Source: Euzebyella marina | Lineage (GTDB): Bacteria > Bacteroidota > Bacteroidia > Flavobacteriales > Flavobacteriaceae | Assembly: GCF_014855515.1 (NCBI RefSeq) | Contig: NZ_JACYFK010000004.1 | Location: 62,001 to 126,000, forward strand | Reading direction: 5' to 3' | Length of the DNA stretch: 64,000 bases | Shown here: positions 9,537 to 19,007 of the stretch, in pieces | Numbering within the stretch: the stretch's first letter is position 1 | Layout: each line of letters starts with the position of its first letter | The notes under the pieces: generated by a model | Seen by the model: the letters and a program-made list of their open reading frames with translations, nothing else | The model's database searches: none | Told to the model about the DNA's origin: nothing | Translations under genes and position numbers: made by a program

Positions 9537-9592
9537 ACTATAAATCATAAGAAAAATAGTCAGTTTCAACAGAAGTAACCCGCATAAATCAA

Positions 9593-10762
9593 ATGAAAAA
9601 GAAAACAGTTCTCATTGTAATTTTGGTTTTAACCCTAATCTATATCGCGGTCATTACTATTGTGCCCAAGGTGCTGGATAAAAAGCATAACCAGACCCAA
9701 CAAGAACCACCCTATACCATTTCTAACGAAGCCCTTGAATTTTATAATTCTTTGGATTTTGTTTCAGACCTGCATTGTGATGCCCTTTTGTGGAGTAGGG
9801 ATTTGACCAAGAAAAACGATGTCGGTCATGTTGATTTCCCGAGAATGCAAGATGCGAATATGGCCTTGCAGGCTTTTACTATAGTTACCAAATCACCTGC
9901 GGGGCAAAACTTTTCAAAAAATTCTAGCGATTCTTTTGATAACATTACTTTGCTCAATATAGTACAGGGAAAACCTTTGAGTAACTGGAACAGCCTTTTT
10001 AAAAGGGCCGAATACCAGTGTCAAAAACTACGGGAATATGTCGACGATTTTGAGGGTAATTTTATCTTGGTCAAAAACCAAAAAGACTTCGAGCATCTTC
10101 TAAATCAGCGGAAAAACGATAGAAGAACGGTTGGCGGCTTTCTCGGTGTCGAAGGAGGTCATTGCCTTGAGGGAAATCTTCAAAATCTGGATAAGTTATA
10201 TGAAGAAGGCCTACGAATGCTGGGGCCTACCCATTTTTTTGATAACGAATTGGGCGGTTCAGCACATGGTATTTCAGAAGAAGGGCTGACCGATTTTGGC
10301 CGTCAGGTAATCAATCGTATGAATGAGCTGGGCATGTTCATAGACTTGGCACATGCTGCGCCGGCCATGATAGACGATATTCTTTCGATGACCGATAGAC
10401 CGTTAATTGTTTCCCATACAGGTGTGAAAGGTACCATGAACAATTCGAGAAACCTTTCTGACGAACATATAAAAAAGATTGCTAGGAACGGAGGATTGAT
10501 AGGCATCGCATTTTTTAAGGGCGCCGTGAGTTCTCCTGAAATTCAAGGTATTGTTGATGCCATGAAGCATGTAAAAAGTATTGCCGGTATTGACTGTATT
10601 GCTTTAGGCTCCGATTATGATGGAAGTGCTACCATGCCTTTTGATGTTACGGGAATGCCCCTTCTGGTAGAAGAACTAATGGCACAGGGTTTTAGCGAGA
10701 ACGAAATGAGGGCCATTTTGGGTGAAAATGTAAAAAGGTTCATGTTAGCGAATCTCAAATAA
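9593..10762 (+). CDS. Membrane dipeptidase-like metallopeptidase (peptidase M19)
   Basis: A 389-residue protein with an N-terminal membrane anchor (residues 5-25) and a renal-dipeptidase fold (PF01244). Zinc-site residues are visible: HCD (His61, Asp63), the Glu in GVEGGHCLEG, the His of DLAHAAP and SHTG, and the Asp of LGSDYDG. The family hydrolyses dipeptides, including L-D and D-containing ones, and some bacterial members act on other small amides. It ends the + strand run that begins at the left edge; its stop lies only 9 bases from the end of the convergent phosphoesterase gene. Family assignment is strong; a link to peptide parts of a glycoconjugate is inference from context. Confidence 0.9.
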   Translation: MKKKTVLIVILVLTLIYIAVITIVPKVLDKKHNQTQQEPPYTISNEALEFYNSLDFVSDLHCDALLWSRDLTKKNDVGHVDFPRMQDANMALQAFTIVTKSPAGQNFSKNSSDSFDNITLLNIVQGKPLSNWNSLFKRAEYQCQKLREYVDDFEGNFILVKNQKDFEHLLNQRKNDRRTVGGFLGVEGGHCLEGNLQNLDKLYEEGLRMLGPTHFFDNELGGSAHGISEEGLTDFGRQVINRMNELGMFIDLAHAAPAMIDDILSMTDRPLIVSHTGVKGTMNNSRNLSDEHIKKIARNGGLIGIAFFKGAVSSPEIQGIVDAMKHVKSIAGIDCIALGSDYDGSATMPFDVTGMPLLVEELMAQGFSENEMRAILGENVKRFMLANLK

Positions 10763-10771
10763 GGCCCACTA

Positions 10772-11728
10772 CTATTCTTGAACACCAACGCCCAGTTTCA
10801 TACGTTCGGCTTCCCAACCGTGATCAATATAATCCCATGAGAAATCTTCGCCATTAACCTTTATCTTCATGAAACCTTCTTTGGTATTGTGCCTTCTCCC
10901 TTTCCATCCGTTTCCGGCAATCGAACCACCGGTCAAAAAATGAACACGGTCATTTACAAAACCATACTCCTTCCAATGTATATGTCCCTGTAAAACCAAC
11001 TTTAAATTATGCTCTTTAAAAATGTCAAAAACCTCGAAGGCATTATTTGCCGTTCTCGTGCCTTCTTTGCCATTTAACTGTGAAAAAGTACAGAGCATAG
11101 GTATATGCGTGGTAATGACAATTGGTATTTTGGTATCAATAGCATTAAGATGATTTCTTAACCAAGCCAGTTGGTCTTGGTGAAAAGAACCCTTGTACCT
11201 CTTATTATCGGTAACATCTAAAGAGTTCAGGGTAATGAAATGCCAACCCTTATGGTCAAAAGCATAATAGGTTTCGCCAAAATAGCGCTGCCACATACCA
11301 TATTTATAATCAGGATGCGTTTCGTCTTCAGGGCTCTCTTCATAAATACCAAAAAGGTCGTGGTTACCTATACAGTTATAAACCGGCATTTTAAATCCTT
11401 TTGCCATTTGGGTATATAGCTTAAAAAGTGCATCGCTTTTTTCGTAGTCACCACGCATAACATCATAGACCAAATCTCCTCCCGTAATTACAAAATCAGG
11501 ATTCAGTTCATTGGTTTTATCAATAGCCATTTGAAACCCCTTAGGGGCATTCATTTCAGGTTTGATGTGTATGTCGGTCATGAAGACAAATTCGAAAGAA
11601 GATTCATCTGTGGCAATGAGGGGCTCCTCTCCCCTAACGGAAAACGGGATCAAAGGCGTCGCTGCCGTTGCCAGGCCTGATTTAATTAAAAACTTTCTTC
11701 TGGTTAGTGACTCCTTTTTTTGTTCCAT
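10772..11728 (-). CDS. Tat-exported calcineurin-like metallophosphoesterase
   Basis: A 318-residue protein with a twin-arginine signal (TRRKFLIKSG, Arg10-Arg11), so it is exported folded. The metallophosphoesterase motifs appear in order: TDIHIKP, GGDLVYD, GNHDLFG, TTHIP and GHIHWKEYG, giving the standard two-metal site. Such proteins cleave phosphomonoesters or phosphodiesters in the periplasm. It is the second gene of a two-gene minus-strand unit, 10 bases after the 2-hydroxyacid dehydrogenase gene. The substrate cannot be predicted; together with the glycerophosphodiesterase at 33090 it may remove phosphate groups from the glycan or lipid target of this locus. Confidence 0.88.
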   Translation of the reverse strand: MEQKKESLTRRKFLIKSGLATAATPLIPFSVRGEEPLIATDESSFEFVFMTDIHIKPEMNAPKGFQMAIDKTNELNPDFVITGGDLVYDVMRGDYEKSDALFKLYTQMAKGFKMPVYNCIGNHDLFGIYEESPEDETHPDYKYGMWQRYFGETYYAFDHKGWHFITLNSLDVTDNKRYKGSFHQDQLAWLRNHLNAIDTKIPIVITTHIPMLCTFSQLNGKEGTRTANNAFEVFDIFKEHNLKLVLQGHIHWKEYGFVNDRVHFLTGGSIAGNGWKGRRHNTKEGFMKIKVNGEDFSWDYIDHGWEAERMKLGVGVQE

Positions 11729-11738
11729 TCTAAAACTA

Positions 11739-12698
11739 TTAGGGGTTAACTACATTTTCAGGTTTTCCTGCCAAGAAAGCTTCTAAATTCGATACGGCGG
11801 TTTGCATCAAACGCTTACGAGCTGCTTGCGAGGCCCAGGCGATGTGCGGAGTGATGATACAATTATCAAGCCCCAATAACGGATTATCGGCATTCAAAGG
11901 CTCACTGGAGGCTACATCAACTGCGGCATAGCTTATTTTCTTGCTAACAAGGGCGTTTTTTAAATCTTCTTCAACAACCAACGGCCCACGAGATGTATTG
12001 ATAAACATGACCCCATCTTTCATTTTTTGTATCGAGTTCTCATTGATCAAGCCCTTGGTCTCATCAGTCAGTGGGCAGTGTAAACTTATTACATCGGCCT
12101 CTGCCAAAAGTTGGTCAAAATCAACGTATGAGCAGCCTTCCGGTTCGGGAGTTTTACTGCTTCCCGTCGTGATTACCCTCATGCCGAATGCAGCGGCCAA
12201 CTTCGCCGTTGCCTGACCAATACTTCCGAAGCCGACCAAGCCCATCGTTTTGCCCTCTAGTTCGACTAAGGGATAGTTCCAAAAACAAAAATCATCGCTA
12301 GAACTCCAGTCGCCATTTTGAACGGCTCGATTATGTTCGCCTACATGATGGCACATTTCCAGTAAAAGGGCCATTGTCATTTGTGCTACGCCCTGTGTTC
12401 CGTAAGTGGGTACGTTCGTAACGGTAATACCGCGCTGTTTGGCATAATCGACATCGACCACATTGAAACCAGTGGCCAATACACCGATATATTTTAGAAG
12501 GGGCACCCTTCTAATGACCTCTTTTGGTAATGGCGTTTTATTGGTAAAGACATAGGCGGCGTCACTGATAGCTTCCACAATTTTATCAGTTTCGTTGGGT
12601 AATCTATCATACACTTTGAGATTTCCTAGATTTTTGAGTCCATCCCAATTCAAATCTCCTGGGTTCAGCGTATACCCATCAAGTACAATTATCTTCAT
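11739..12698 (-). CDS. D-2-hydroxyacid dehydrogenase (glycerate/hydroxypyruvate dehydrogenase-like)
   Basis: A 319-residue NAD(P)-dependent dehydrogenase of the D-isomer-specific 2-hydroxyacid family. The Rossmann motif GLVGFGSIGQ lies near residue 153. The catalytic Arg (NTSRGPLVVEEDL), Glu (ASSEPLNADNP) and His (ITPHIAWAS) are all present. Length and sequence fit the HprA/glycerate dehydrogenase branch, which reduces hydroxypyruvate or glyoxylate. It leads a two-gene unit with the phosphoesterase and is divergent from the GH92 gene. In a sugar locus it may handle a 2-keto acid formed during uronate or sugar-acid breakdown, but that is a guess. Confidence 0.9.
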   Translation of the reverse strand: MKIIVLDGYTLNPGDLNWDGLKNLGNLKVYDRLPNETDKIVEAISDAAYVFTNKTPLPKEVIRRVPLLKYIGVLATGFNVVDVDYAKQRGITVTNVPTYGTQGVAQMTMALLLEMCHHVGEHNRAVQNGDWSSSDDFCFWNYPLVELEGKTMGLVGFGSIGQATAKLAAAFGMRVITTGSSKTPEPEGCSYVDFDQLLAEADVISLHCPLTDETKGLINENSIQKMKDGVMFINTSRGPLVVEEDLKNALVSKKISYAAVDVASSEPLNADNPLLGLDNCIITPHIAWASQAARKRLMQTAVSNLEAFLAGKPENVVNP

Positions 12699-12732
12699 TT
12701 GTGTTCAGCTACCTTTTAAACATCCATTTTTA

Positions 12733-12740
12733 CAAATATA
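12733..12740 (-). promoter_or_regulatory. -7 promoter box for the dehydrogenase-phosphoesterase unit
   Basis: The minus strand reads TATATTTG, an exact TAnnTTTG match, about 35 bases before the ATG at 12698. No clear TTTG -33 element is seen. It is paired with a divergent box at 12821. Confidence 0.45.
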
Positions 12741-12820
12741 AGCTTTAAGAGGCACCTCATATTTCTGCTTTTTTGTCTTTTACCCCTAGTATCTTAACCT
12801 AGTTAAATAAAGGTGAATGC

Positions 12821-12828
12821 TATATTTG
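12821..12828 (+). promoter_or_regulatory. -7 promoter box for the GH92 gene
   Basis: The plus strand reads TATATTTG, identical to the divergent box at 12733-12740. It lies 28 bases before the GH92 start codon, which implies a short leader. The -33 element is weak. Confidence 0.5.
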
Positions 12829-12856
12829 CTTTTAGCTAAATCACAATAAACCAAGC

Positions 12857-15211
12857 ATGTTTCGAACCGGCCTACTTTCCACCTTATCGTTATTGTTTAC
12901 AGTTATTACTGTCAATAGTCAAAATCGACCAATTGATAATGTTGACCCCTTTATTGGCACTGATTTTTTCGGCCATACCTATCCGGGGGCTGCCTTGCCC
13001 AACGCCATGGTTCATTTGAGCCCTGATATTCATACCGAAGGTTGGACGTACTGTGCGGGCTATGTCTATTCTGAAAGTTCAATTATGGGCTTTAGTCATA
13101 CGCACTGGAGCGGTGTTGGAATGGTCAATGGAGGAGAAATTCTATTGATGCCCACGACCCATCAGAAACTACAAGTCGTTCCAGGTTCTCTTGAGAACCC
13201 TGATGCGGGATATCGTTCCCGGTTTAGTCATTCTGAAGAATCTGCCTCCCCGGGTTATTATTCGGTAATGCTAAAAGATTATAATGTAAAGGCAGAATTG
13301 ACCTCAACGGAACGAGCTGGTTTTCACAGATACACCTTTCCAAAGTCAGAGACTTCAAGAATTATTTTAGATGTAGGCCATCAAATTGGAAATATGACTC
13401 AAGGTGAACTTTCAGAATTGAAAATTATTGATAATCATCGTATTGAAGGAGCTAAAGCGGCCGGTCTCGGAAAGGTGTATTTTGTGGCCGAATTCAGCAA
13501 GCCCTTTCTATACTACGGAACCTTTGATGCTTCTTATAAAACGCCTGAATCGGACGGGAGTATTTTCCCATACAAAAATGCCGAAGTGGGCGATAAAATT
13601 GGGGCGTTTGTTCAATATCATACCGAAGAAGATGAGGAAGTACTTGTAAAGGTCGGTATTTCATATACTAGTATAGAAGGAGCTAGAAAAAACTTGAAGG
13701 CTGAAATTCCTCATTGGAATTTTGACCAAACCAAAGAGCGGGCAGAAAATATCTGGAACAGCGAGTTATCGAAAGTTACTGTAAAAGGGGGCACTGAAGA
13801 CCAAAAACAGATTTTCACCACTGCCCTATATCGCTCGTTATTGGCCCAGTACATTTCTCAAGATATCGATGGGAGCTATTTTGGTTCTGACGGTAAAGTT
13901 CACAAAGCTGACGGATTTAATTTTTATGGTTCGTTTTCATGTTGGGATACCTATAGAACCCAACACCCTTTAATGACCTTAATCGCCCCAGAACATGTAA
14001 ACGACTATATCAAATCGATTGAGGAAAAAGTGAAAAATTACGGCTGGTTACCTGCACAGCACTTCTTGAACGTTTATGGCGAATCGATGGTGGGTGACCA
14101 CCTAATACCCATAATCGTTGACGCTTACTTAAAGGGCTATCAAGATTTTGATGTTGAAATGCTTTACAAAGCCATGAGAAAAAAAGCGATGGAAACCCCA
14201 AAATCACCGATACCTAGAGAAGCGAGTCGCTCAGGTCTTGAATTTTATCTTGATAAGGGCTATGCTCCCATAGATAAGGTTACCGAAGCGGTGCCCAACA
14301 CTTTAGAACTAGCTTATGATGATTGGTGTATTGCCCAGTTGGCCGAAGAACTGGGTAAAGAAAAAGACCATGAGATGTTTATCGAGAGGGCCTATAATTA
14401 TAAAAATGTTTGGGATAAAAAGAGTCAATTTATGCGCCCTAGAAAAGCTGATGGGTCTTGGTTACCTAGCCTAGAAAACTCTACCCAGCAAATTGTGACT
14501 GAAGGTGAGCATAGTTATTACCAATATTTTGATCCGTTGCTTGTGGGCAGAAGGCCCAATCGTCATTATACCGAGTCGAATGCATGGCAATATGTTTGGT
14601 CGGTTCAGCATGATGTTCAAGGGTTAATCCACCTTTTCGGAAGCCGAGAAGAGTTTATCGGTAAACTGGATACTTTTTTTGAAATGTCGCCCATTATTAC
14701 CCCACCAAAATATGTGGGGGTCGTTGGTACTATCGGTCAATATGTTCATGGTAACCAGCCTTCTCATCACGTTACCTATTTGTATAATTATGCTGGGCAA
14801 CCATGGAAAACACAACAAAGGGCAAGGCAAGTCATGAATGAGTTTTACCGTATCGGCCCTGGCGGATTGTCCGGTAATGAAGATATGGGTTCTTTGTCAT
14901 CTTGGTATATTCTCAGTGCCATGGGTATTTACCCAATGGCCCCCGGAAGTACGGTTTACACCATTGGTAGCCCCATTTTTGAGGAAGTACAATTAAACCT
15001 CGCAGAGGGTAAATCGTTTTCTATAAAGACCAAGAACAATTCTAAAGAAAACCAATACATACAATCTGCCACATTGAACGGGCAATCTTTCAATCAAACC
15101 TTTATCGATCATTCTCAAATCCTTAAAGGAGGCACTTTAGAGTTTACAATGGGGCCCAAACCCAATAAGGCGTGGGGAAGCAAAAATATCCCTCCCTCGA
15201 TGAGTAAATAA
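12857..15211 (+). CDS. GH92 family alpha-mannosidase, secreted
   Basis: A 784-residue glycoside hydrolase of family 92, calcium-dependent inverting exo-alpha-mannosidases that trim alpha-1,2, 1,3, 1,4 or 1,6 mannose. A signal peptide ends near TVNSQ. The N-terminal beta-sandwich begins with NVDPFIGTDFFGHTYPGA and GFSHTHWSG. The (alpha/alpha)6 domain holds TESNAWQY, in which Glu573 is the likely general acid. GNEDMGSLSSWYILSAMG, the conserved motif near the C-terminus, carries the base and calcium region. Length is normal for the family. Linkage specificity cannot be read by eye. Its own promoter box lies just upstream, and two further secreted proteins are encoded downstream on the same strand. 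Confidence 0.95.
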   Translation: MFRTGLLSTLSLLFTVITVNSQNRPIDNVDPFIGTDFFGHTYPGAALPNAMVHLSPDIHTEGWTYCAGYVYSESSIMGFSHTHWSGVGMVNGGEILLMPTTHQKLQVVPGSLENPDAGYRSRFSHSEESASPGYYSVMLKDYNVKAELTSTERAGFHRYTFPKSETSRIILDVGHQIGNMTQGELSELKIIDNHRIEGAKAAGLGKVYFVAEFSKPFLYYGTFDASYKTPESDGSIFPYKNAEVGDKIGAFVQYHTEEDEEVLVKVGISYTSIEGARKNLKAEIPHWNFDQTKERAENIWNSELSKVTVKGGTEDQKQIFTTALYRSLLAQYISQDIDGSYFGSDGKVHKADGFNFYGSFSCWDTYRTQHPLMTLIAPEHVNDYIKSIEEKVKNYGWLPAQHFLNVYGESMVGDHLIPIIVDAYLKGYQDFDVEMLYKAMRKKAMETPKSPIPREASRSGLEFYLDKGYAPIDKVTEAVPNTLELAYDDWCIAQLAEELGKEKDHEMFIERAYNYKNVWDKKSQFMRPRKADGSWLPSLENSTQQIVTEGEHSYYQYFDPLLVGRRPNRHYTESNAWQYVWSVQHDVQGLIHLFGSREEFIGKLDTFFEMSPIITPPKYVGVVGTIGQYVHGNQPSHHVTYLYNYAGQPWKTQQRARQVMNEFYRIGPGGLSGNEDMGSLSSWYILSAMGIYPMAPGSTVYTIGSPIFEEVQLNLAEGKSFSIKTKNNSKENQYIQSATLNGQSFNQTFIDHSQILKGGTLEFTMGPKPNKAWGSKNIPPSMSK

Positions 15212-15379
15212 TCAGATCTCGTTCGAATACAAGAAGAAAATGCCTTTGGGAAAAGATTCTATGCAAACCAAATAAAATATAGGAAGCATAGGGCTGTTTT
15301 AATCGTTTCTTTTGTTTCAATTGATGGAAAATTATCCTAATCAATTTAAACAATTTAAACAACCCTATCAAACTGACCC
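15212..15379. other. Intergenic region with a short direct repeat
   Basis: This 168-base gap separates the GH92 gene from the propeller-toroid gene. At 15342-15362 the nine-base unit CAATTTAAA occurs twice in tandem and is followed by CAA, 18 bases before the downstream start codon. No terminator hairpin and no exact TAnnTTTG box were found; TTCTTTTG near 15308 is one base off. The repeat could be a protein-binding site or chance in AT-rich sequence. Confidence 0.35.
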
Positions 15380-17623
15380 ATGCTAAACCGCCTGTATTTC
15401 ATTTTTTTGTTGGTTCCGTTTCTATTCCTCTCATGTTATGATTCGAATGGGGATACCGAAAAATCAGCTACCCTACCTATTTATCAAGACACTCCCTACT
15501 TACAAGATTACAGTGTCAAATATTATTTTAACAGTTCGGTTTCGCCAAAAAAAGTGTTCGAAGACCGTAACGGTGTTGTTCAAGTCTTAGGCAAAAATGG
15601 TTTGTATCGCACTTCAGCAGGTCAATTTTTGGTTGATGGCACATTGATAGCTGACAATACCTACCGACCTTTAAAAGATAAAAGCCTGAATGGCATTTCT
15701 TTATTTCAAGATCAATTCGTCTATGTAGATGATAAAGCAGTTTTGAGCAACGCTTGGGCCGGTAACCTATTTCTCCCTCACGACCTTGAAAATGCCAATC
15801 TGCTGGAACCTGGTTCCAATTTTGATTTCCTAATAAGTGATGGGAAAGAACTGCAGTTTTTGTCAAAAGACAAAGCCCCTTGGAAAGGTACTGTTGAAGA
15901 CGGCAACATCATACAAATAAGATACGGGCATGAAGCCAATGTTTTTTGGATTTTAGGAAAAAATTCGGTCTCTACGTTCGACGCATCGAACAATCAAATA
16001 AAGACAATCAAAATAAACAATGAGGCCACTTCTTTTGACGTGGTAGGTGCAAAGTTATACATAGGCACACAAAACGGTTATTTTACCGTAGACTCCGAAC
16101 TTAACGGCAAACCTTCCGATTTGATCAACAAGCTTCCTGTGCCCTCAATTACATGGATCGAAAGCATAGATGAAGAAATCTGGTTCGGATCAGATGAGGG
16201 TGCCTACCGCATGGATATCGATGGTGATTTCAATTATTATTACGGTAAGCGGTGGTTACCGGGCAACAAGGTTGTTCATATTAGTAGCGGCCATGAAGGA
16301 AGAGTACATATTTTAACCGATAACGGCCTGGCACAAATTCATTTCGATCCCATGACCTTGGCCGATAAGGCCGCCTTTTACGAAAAGCAAGTACGAGACA
16401 GACACATACGTTTGGGCTTTAATGCCTCTCTGGTAGATTTAAAAAATGGTGATGTGAACTCGGGGCGATTAGATGATTCTGACAATGATGGATTATGGAC
16501 GTCGATGTACTTGGCAAGTCAAGTTTACAGGTATAAGGTTACTGGCAATGAAGAAGCCCTGAAAAATTGTTATGAATCTATGGAAGCAATGGAACGATTG
16601 TTCACGATCAATGATGTCCCAGGTTTTCCCTCCCGCAGTTTTGAACGAAGCGGTTATATAGAAAGTCTTCATGATTCCGATCGATGGCAACATACAGATG
16701 ACCCAGAGTGGGATTGGAAATCGACCACGAGCAGTGATGAAGCTATTGGCCATATTTTTGTTTACAGCGTCATGGCCGAATTATTGGAAAATGATTTAAG
16801 GGAAAGAGCCATAACCTTGATAGATACGCTCATGGGCCACATTGTCAAAAACGACTATTATCTCGTTGACTTTGATGGTAAACCCACCACTTGGGGTAAA
16901 TGGAATCCTGAGTATGTCAATGCGCGGCCTATAATGGTAGGTGATAGAAAAATCAATTCATCGAATATCATTGCCATGCTTCAAACGGCCTATCATTTTA
17001 CCCAAAAGGAAGTATATAAAGAAAAGGCATTCGACCTGATGAACAATCATGGTTATTTTGAAAATTTGATGAGACCTATGAGCGAGATTGGCAAAGCCCC
17101 TGAAGACGCCGATGATTGGAGCAAGATGCTTTCCGAAGGTTGGAACCACTCCGATGACGAGATGTATTTTCTTGGCTATTGGGGCTTGTACAGGTACGCG
17201 CTTAACGATACCCTAAAAACGAAATTCAAAGAATCTATTATTGACCACTGGGAGTCGGAAAGACCTGAAAAAGATGGGGCATGGAATTTACTCACTGCCG
17301 TATGCGAAACTCAAAACTTTGACCTAGACGAAGCCGCTTGGTATCTTCGGGAACATCCGATGGATATGCGCTCGTGGGATGTTAAGAATTCGCACCGGAA
17401 AGACCTTACTTTTATCGAACCTAATTTTAGGGATCAAACGACTGAAGAGGTACTACCGCCAGATGAGCGTCAAGTGCAACGCCACAATGCCAATATGTTC
17501 CGATTAGATAGAACAGGTGGCGATGGTTCAGAAGAATACTCCGCCGGCGACATTTGGCTTCTACCCTATTGGTTAGGGCGATATCTAGGTGTCATTAGTG
17601 AGCCAAGGCTGAACAAAGAATAA
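15380..17623 (+). CDS. Lipoprotein with N-terminal propeller-like and C-terminal alpha-helical toroid-like domains, function unknown
   Basis: A 747-residue lipoprotein (lipobox FLSC near Cys19). Residues of about 50-330 form repeated short beta-strand units such as KLYIGTQNGYF, EIWFGSDEGAYRM and RVHILTDNGLAQI, as in two-component-type beta-propellers. From about residue 345 the protein turns helical with DGLWTSMYLASQVYRYKVTG and recurring Trp, His and Asp, resembling the (alpha/alpha)6 toroids of glycoside hydrolases and lyases. I do not recognise a named family for the C-terminal half. Acidic and Trp-rich stretches (DPEWDWKSTTSSDEAIGH, EGWNHSDDEMYFLGYWG) would suit a carbohydrate-binding cleft. 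It lies between GH92 and the DUF3748-like gene, so it is a candidate uncharacterised carbohydrate-active enzyme. Confidence 0.7.
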   Translation: MLNRLYFIFLLVPFLFLSCYDSNGDTEKSATLPIYQDTPYLQDYSVKYYFNSSVSPKKVFEDRNGVVQVLGKNGLYRTSAGQFLVDGTLIADNTYRPLKDKSLNGISLFQDQFVYVDDKAVLSNAWAGNLFLPHDLENANLLEPGSNFDFLISDGKELQFLSKDKAPWKGTVEDGNIIQIRYGHEANVFWILGKNSVSTFDASNNQIKTIKINNEATSFDVVGAKLYIGTQNGYFTVDSELNGKPSDLINKLPVPSITWIESIDEEIWFGSDEGAYRMDIDGDFNYYYGKRWLPGNKVVHISSGHEGRVHILTDNGLAQIHFDPMTLADKAAFYEKQVRDRHIRLGFNASLVDLKNGDVNSGRLDDSDNDGLWTSMYLASQVYRYKVTGNEEALKNCYESMEAMERLFTINDVPGFPSRSFERSGYIESLHDSDRWQHTDDPEWDWKSTTSSDEAIGHIFVYSVMAELLENDLRERAITLIDTLMGHIVKNDYYLVDFDGKPTTWGKWNPEYVNARPIMVGDRKINSSNIIAMLQTAYHFTQKEVYKEKAFDLMNNHGYFENLMRPMSEIGKAPEDADDWSKMLSEGWNHSDDEMYFLGYWGLYRYALNDTLKTKFKESIIDHWESERPEKDGAWNLLTAVCETQNFDLDEAAWYLREHPMDMRSWDVKNSHRKDLTFIEPNFRDQTTEEVLPPDERQVQRHNANMFRLDRTGGDGSEEYSAGDIWLLPYWLGRYLGVISEPRLNKE

Positions 17624-17640
17624 TAAAGAAACCTTTTTTC

Positions 17641-19005
17641 ATGCATTGCAAAAAGTTTTGTTTTCTAATTTTAATCGCATTTACCAATATCCATTCATGC
17701 AAGAAGATGGAGTTTAAAAAAGAAAGACAACTGACTACGGATCTCACCTACAACCACGATTTGGATAATAATGACAATTTTTCTCCAGATGATCAATGGT
17801 TGGTATATGATACAAGAACAGAGAAAGGCGGTATCGGGGGCAATGCCACAATAGAAAAGGTTCATGTTGCTACCGGCGAAAAAAAAGTGCTTTACCACCT
17901 AGATAAGAACACCGCATATGGCCCTGGGGTCGGTGCCGTGAGCTACAGCCATACCGAAAACAAAGTTGCTTTCATTCATGGTTTAATGAATTCTTCTAAA
18001 GACAACCCTTACGAGCAATGGCGGCGTACCGGGGTAATCATTGATGAGAACCAACTTAATGAGCCCATTTTTATGGATGCTAGGGATATTGAACTTCCCT
18101 TTACTCCAGGGGCACTTAGAGGTGGCACCCACCGCCATGAATGGAGTGGTGATGGAAAATTTATCGGGTTTACTTATAACGACGCCATCATGAAACAATT
18201 GGAAGATTCTACTGGTGCTATACTAAACCTGAGAACGATAGGTGTTTCCAAAGCGGAAAGTAAAGTAATCATAGACCCAGAAAACCCGGAAAACTTTTCA
18301 GGTGATTGGTTCAGTACATTGGTGGTCGAGGTGGTCCCTGAACCTCAACCCGGCAGTGACGAAATCAGTAGGGCTGCCGGCGATAGCTGGGTCGGAACTT
18401 ATGGATACACCGACCGCAATGGAAAAAAGCAAAGGGCGCGCGGTTTTATCGGTACGGTAAAAAACTCCGATGGTCAGAATGTTGATGAAGTTTACATTGT
18501 TGACATACCGGAAGATATCACTTTATCATCTGAAAAAGGTTTGTTGCAGGGCACGGAATCAGATTTGCCCTCACCCCCCAAGGGTGCCTCTCAACGCCGG
18601 CTGACTTTTACCGCAAAAACCGAACAGCCCGGTTGCGAGGGTATCGTTCGATCATCTTTTGATGGGGCTTGGCTCGCTTACTTGGCTTATGACCAAAACC
18701 ATATCAAACAGGTATTTTGTATATCACCTACCGGTGACCAAACCATCCAGGTCAGCTTTCATAAAAGCGATGTACAAAGCGGCGTACGCTGGCATTCAAG
18801 TGAACACAAAATAATCTATGTGCAAAATAATTCTGTTATTCAAAGAGACATACATTCTGAGGGTTTTGAGGTACTGACCGAACCTTCCGATAATGCCCCG
18901 ACCAATCTTGTTTGGTCACACGATGGAAAAACTATTGCCTACAACAGATTGGTTGAAAATGAAGAAGGCATTTCAACCAAGCAAATTTATCTTTTAGAAT
19001 TATAG
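17641..19005 (+). CDS. DUF3748-like TolB-type beta-propeller protein
   Basis: A 454-residue exported protein with a short signal and a Cys near residue 20 (NIHSCKK), probably a lipoprotein. The body is a WD40/TolB-like propeller: NFSPDDQWLVYDTRTEKGGIG, GAVSYSHTENKVAFIHG, HRHEWSGDGKFIGFTYND and NLVWSHDGKTIAYNRL. The opening HDLDNNDNFSPDDQWLVYD fits DUF3748 (E. coli YidR), though I recall that match rather than having tested it. Such propellers are related to oligogalacturonate lyases, but no lyase residues can be confirmed here. It starts 17 bases after the previous gene and ends 2 bases from the convergent hydrolase gene. Confidence 0.7.
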   Translation: MHCKKFCFLILIAFTNIHSCKKMEFKKERQLTTDLTYNHDLDNNDNFSPDDQWLVYDTRTEKGGIGGNATIEKVHVATGEKKVLYHLDKNTAYGPGVGAVSYSHTENKVAFIHGLMNSSKDNPYEQWRRTGVIIDENQLNEPIFMDARDIELPFTPGALRGGTHRHEWSGDGKFIGFTYNDAIMKQLEDSTGAILNLRTIGVSKAESKVIIDPENPENFSGDWFSTLVVEVVPEPQPGSDEISRAAGDSWVGTYGYTDRNGKKQRARGFIGTVKNSDGQNVDEVYIVDIPEDITLSSEKGLLQGTESDLPSPPKGASQRRLTFTAKTEQPGCEGIVRSSFDGAWLAYLAYDQNHIKQVFCISPTGDQTIQVSFHKSDVQSGVRWHSSEHKIIYVQNNSVIQRDIHSEGFEVLTEPSDNAPTNLVWSHDGKTIAYNRLVENEEGISTKQIYLLEL

Positions 19006-19007
19006 AG

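Noticed and set aside
15342-15362. CAATTTAAA tandem unit considered as a CRISPR-like or satellite repeat
   Set aside because: Only two copies of nine bases. No CRISPR array or longer repeat family was seen anywhere in the window.
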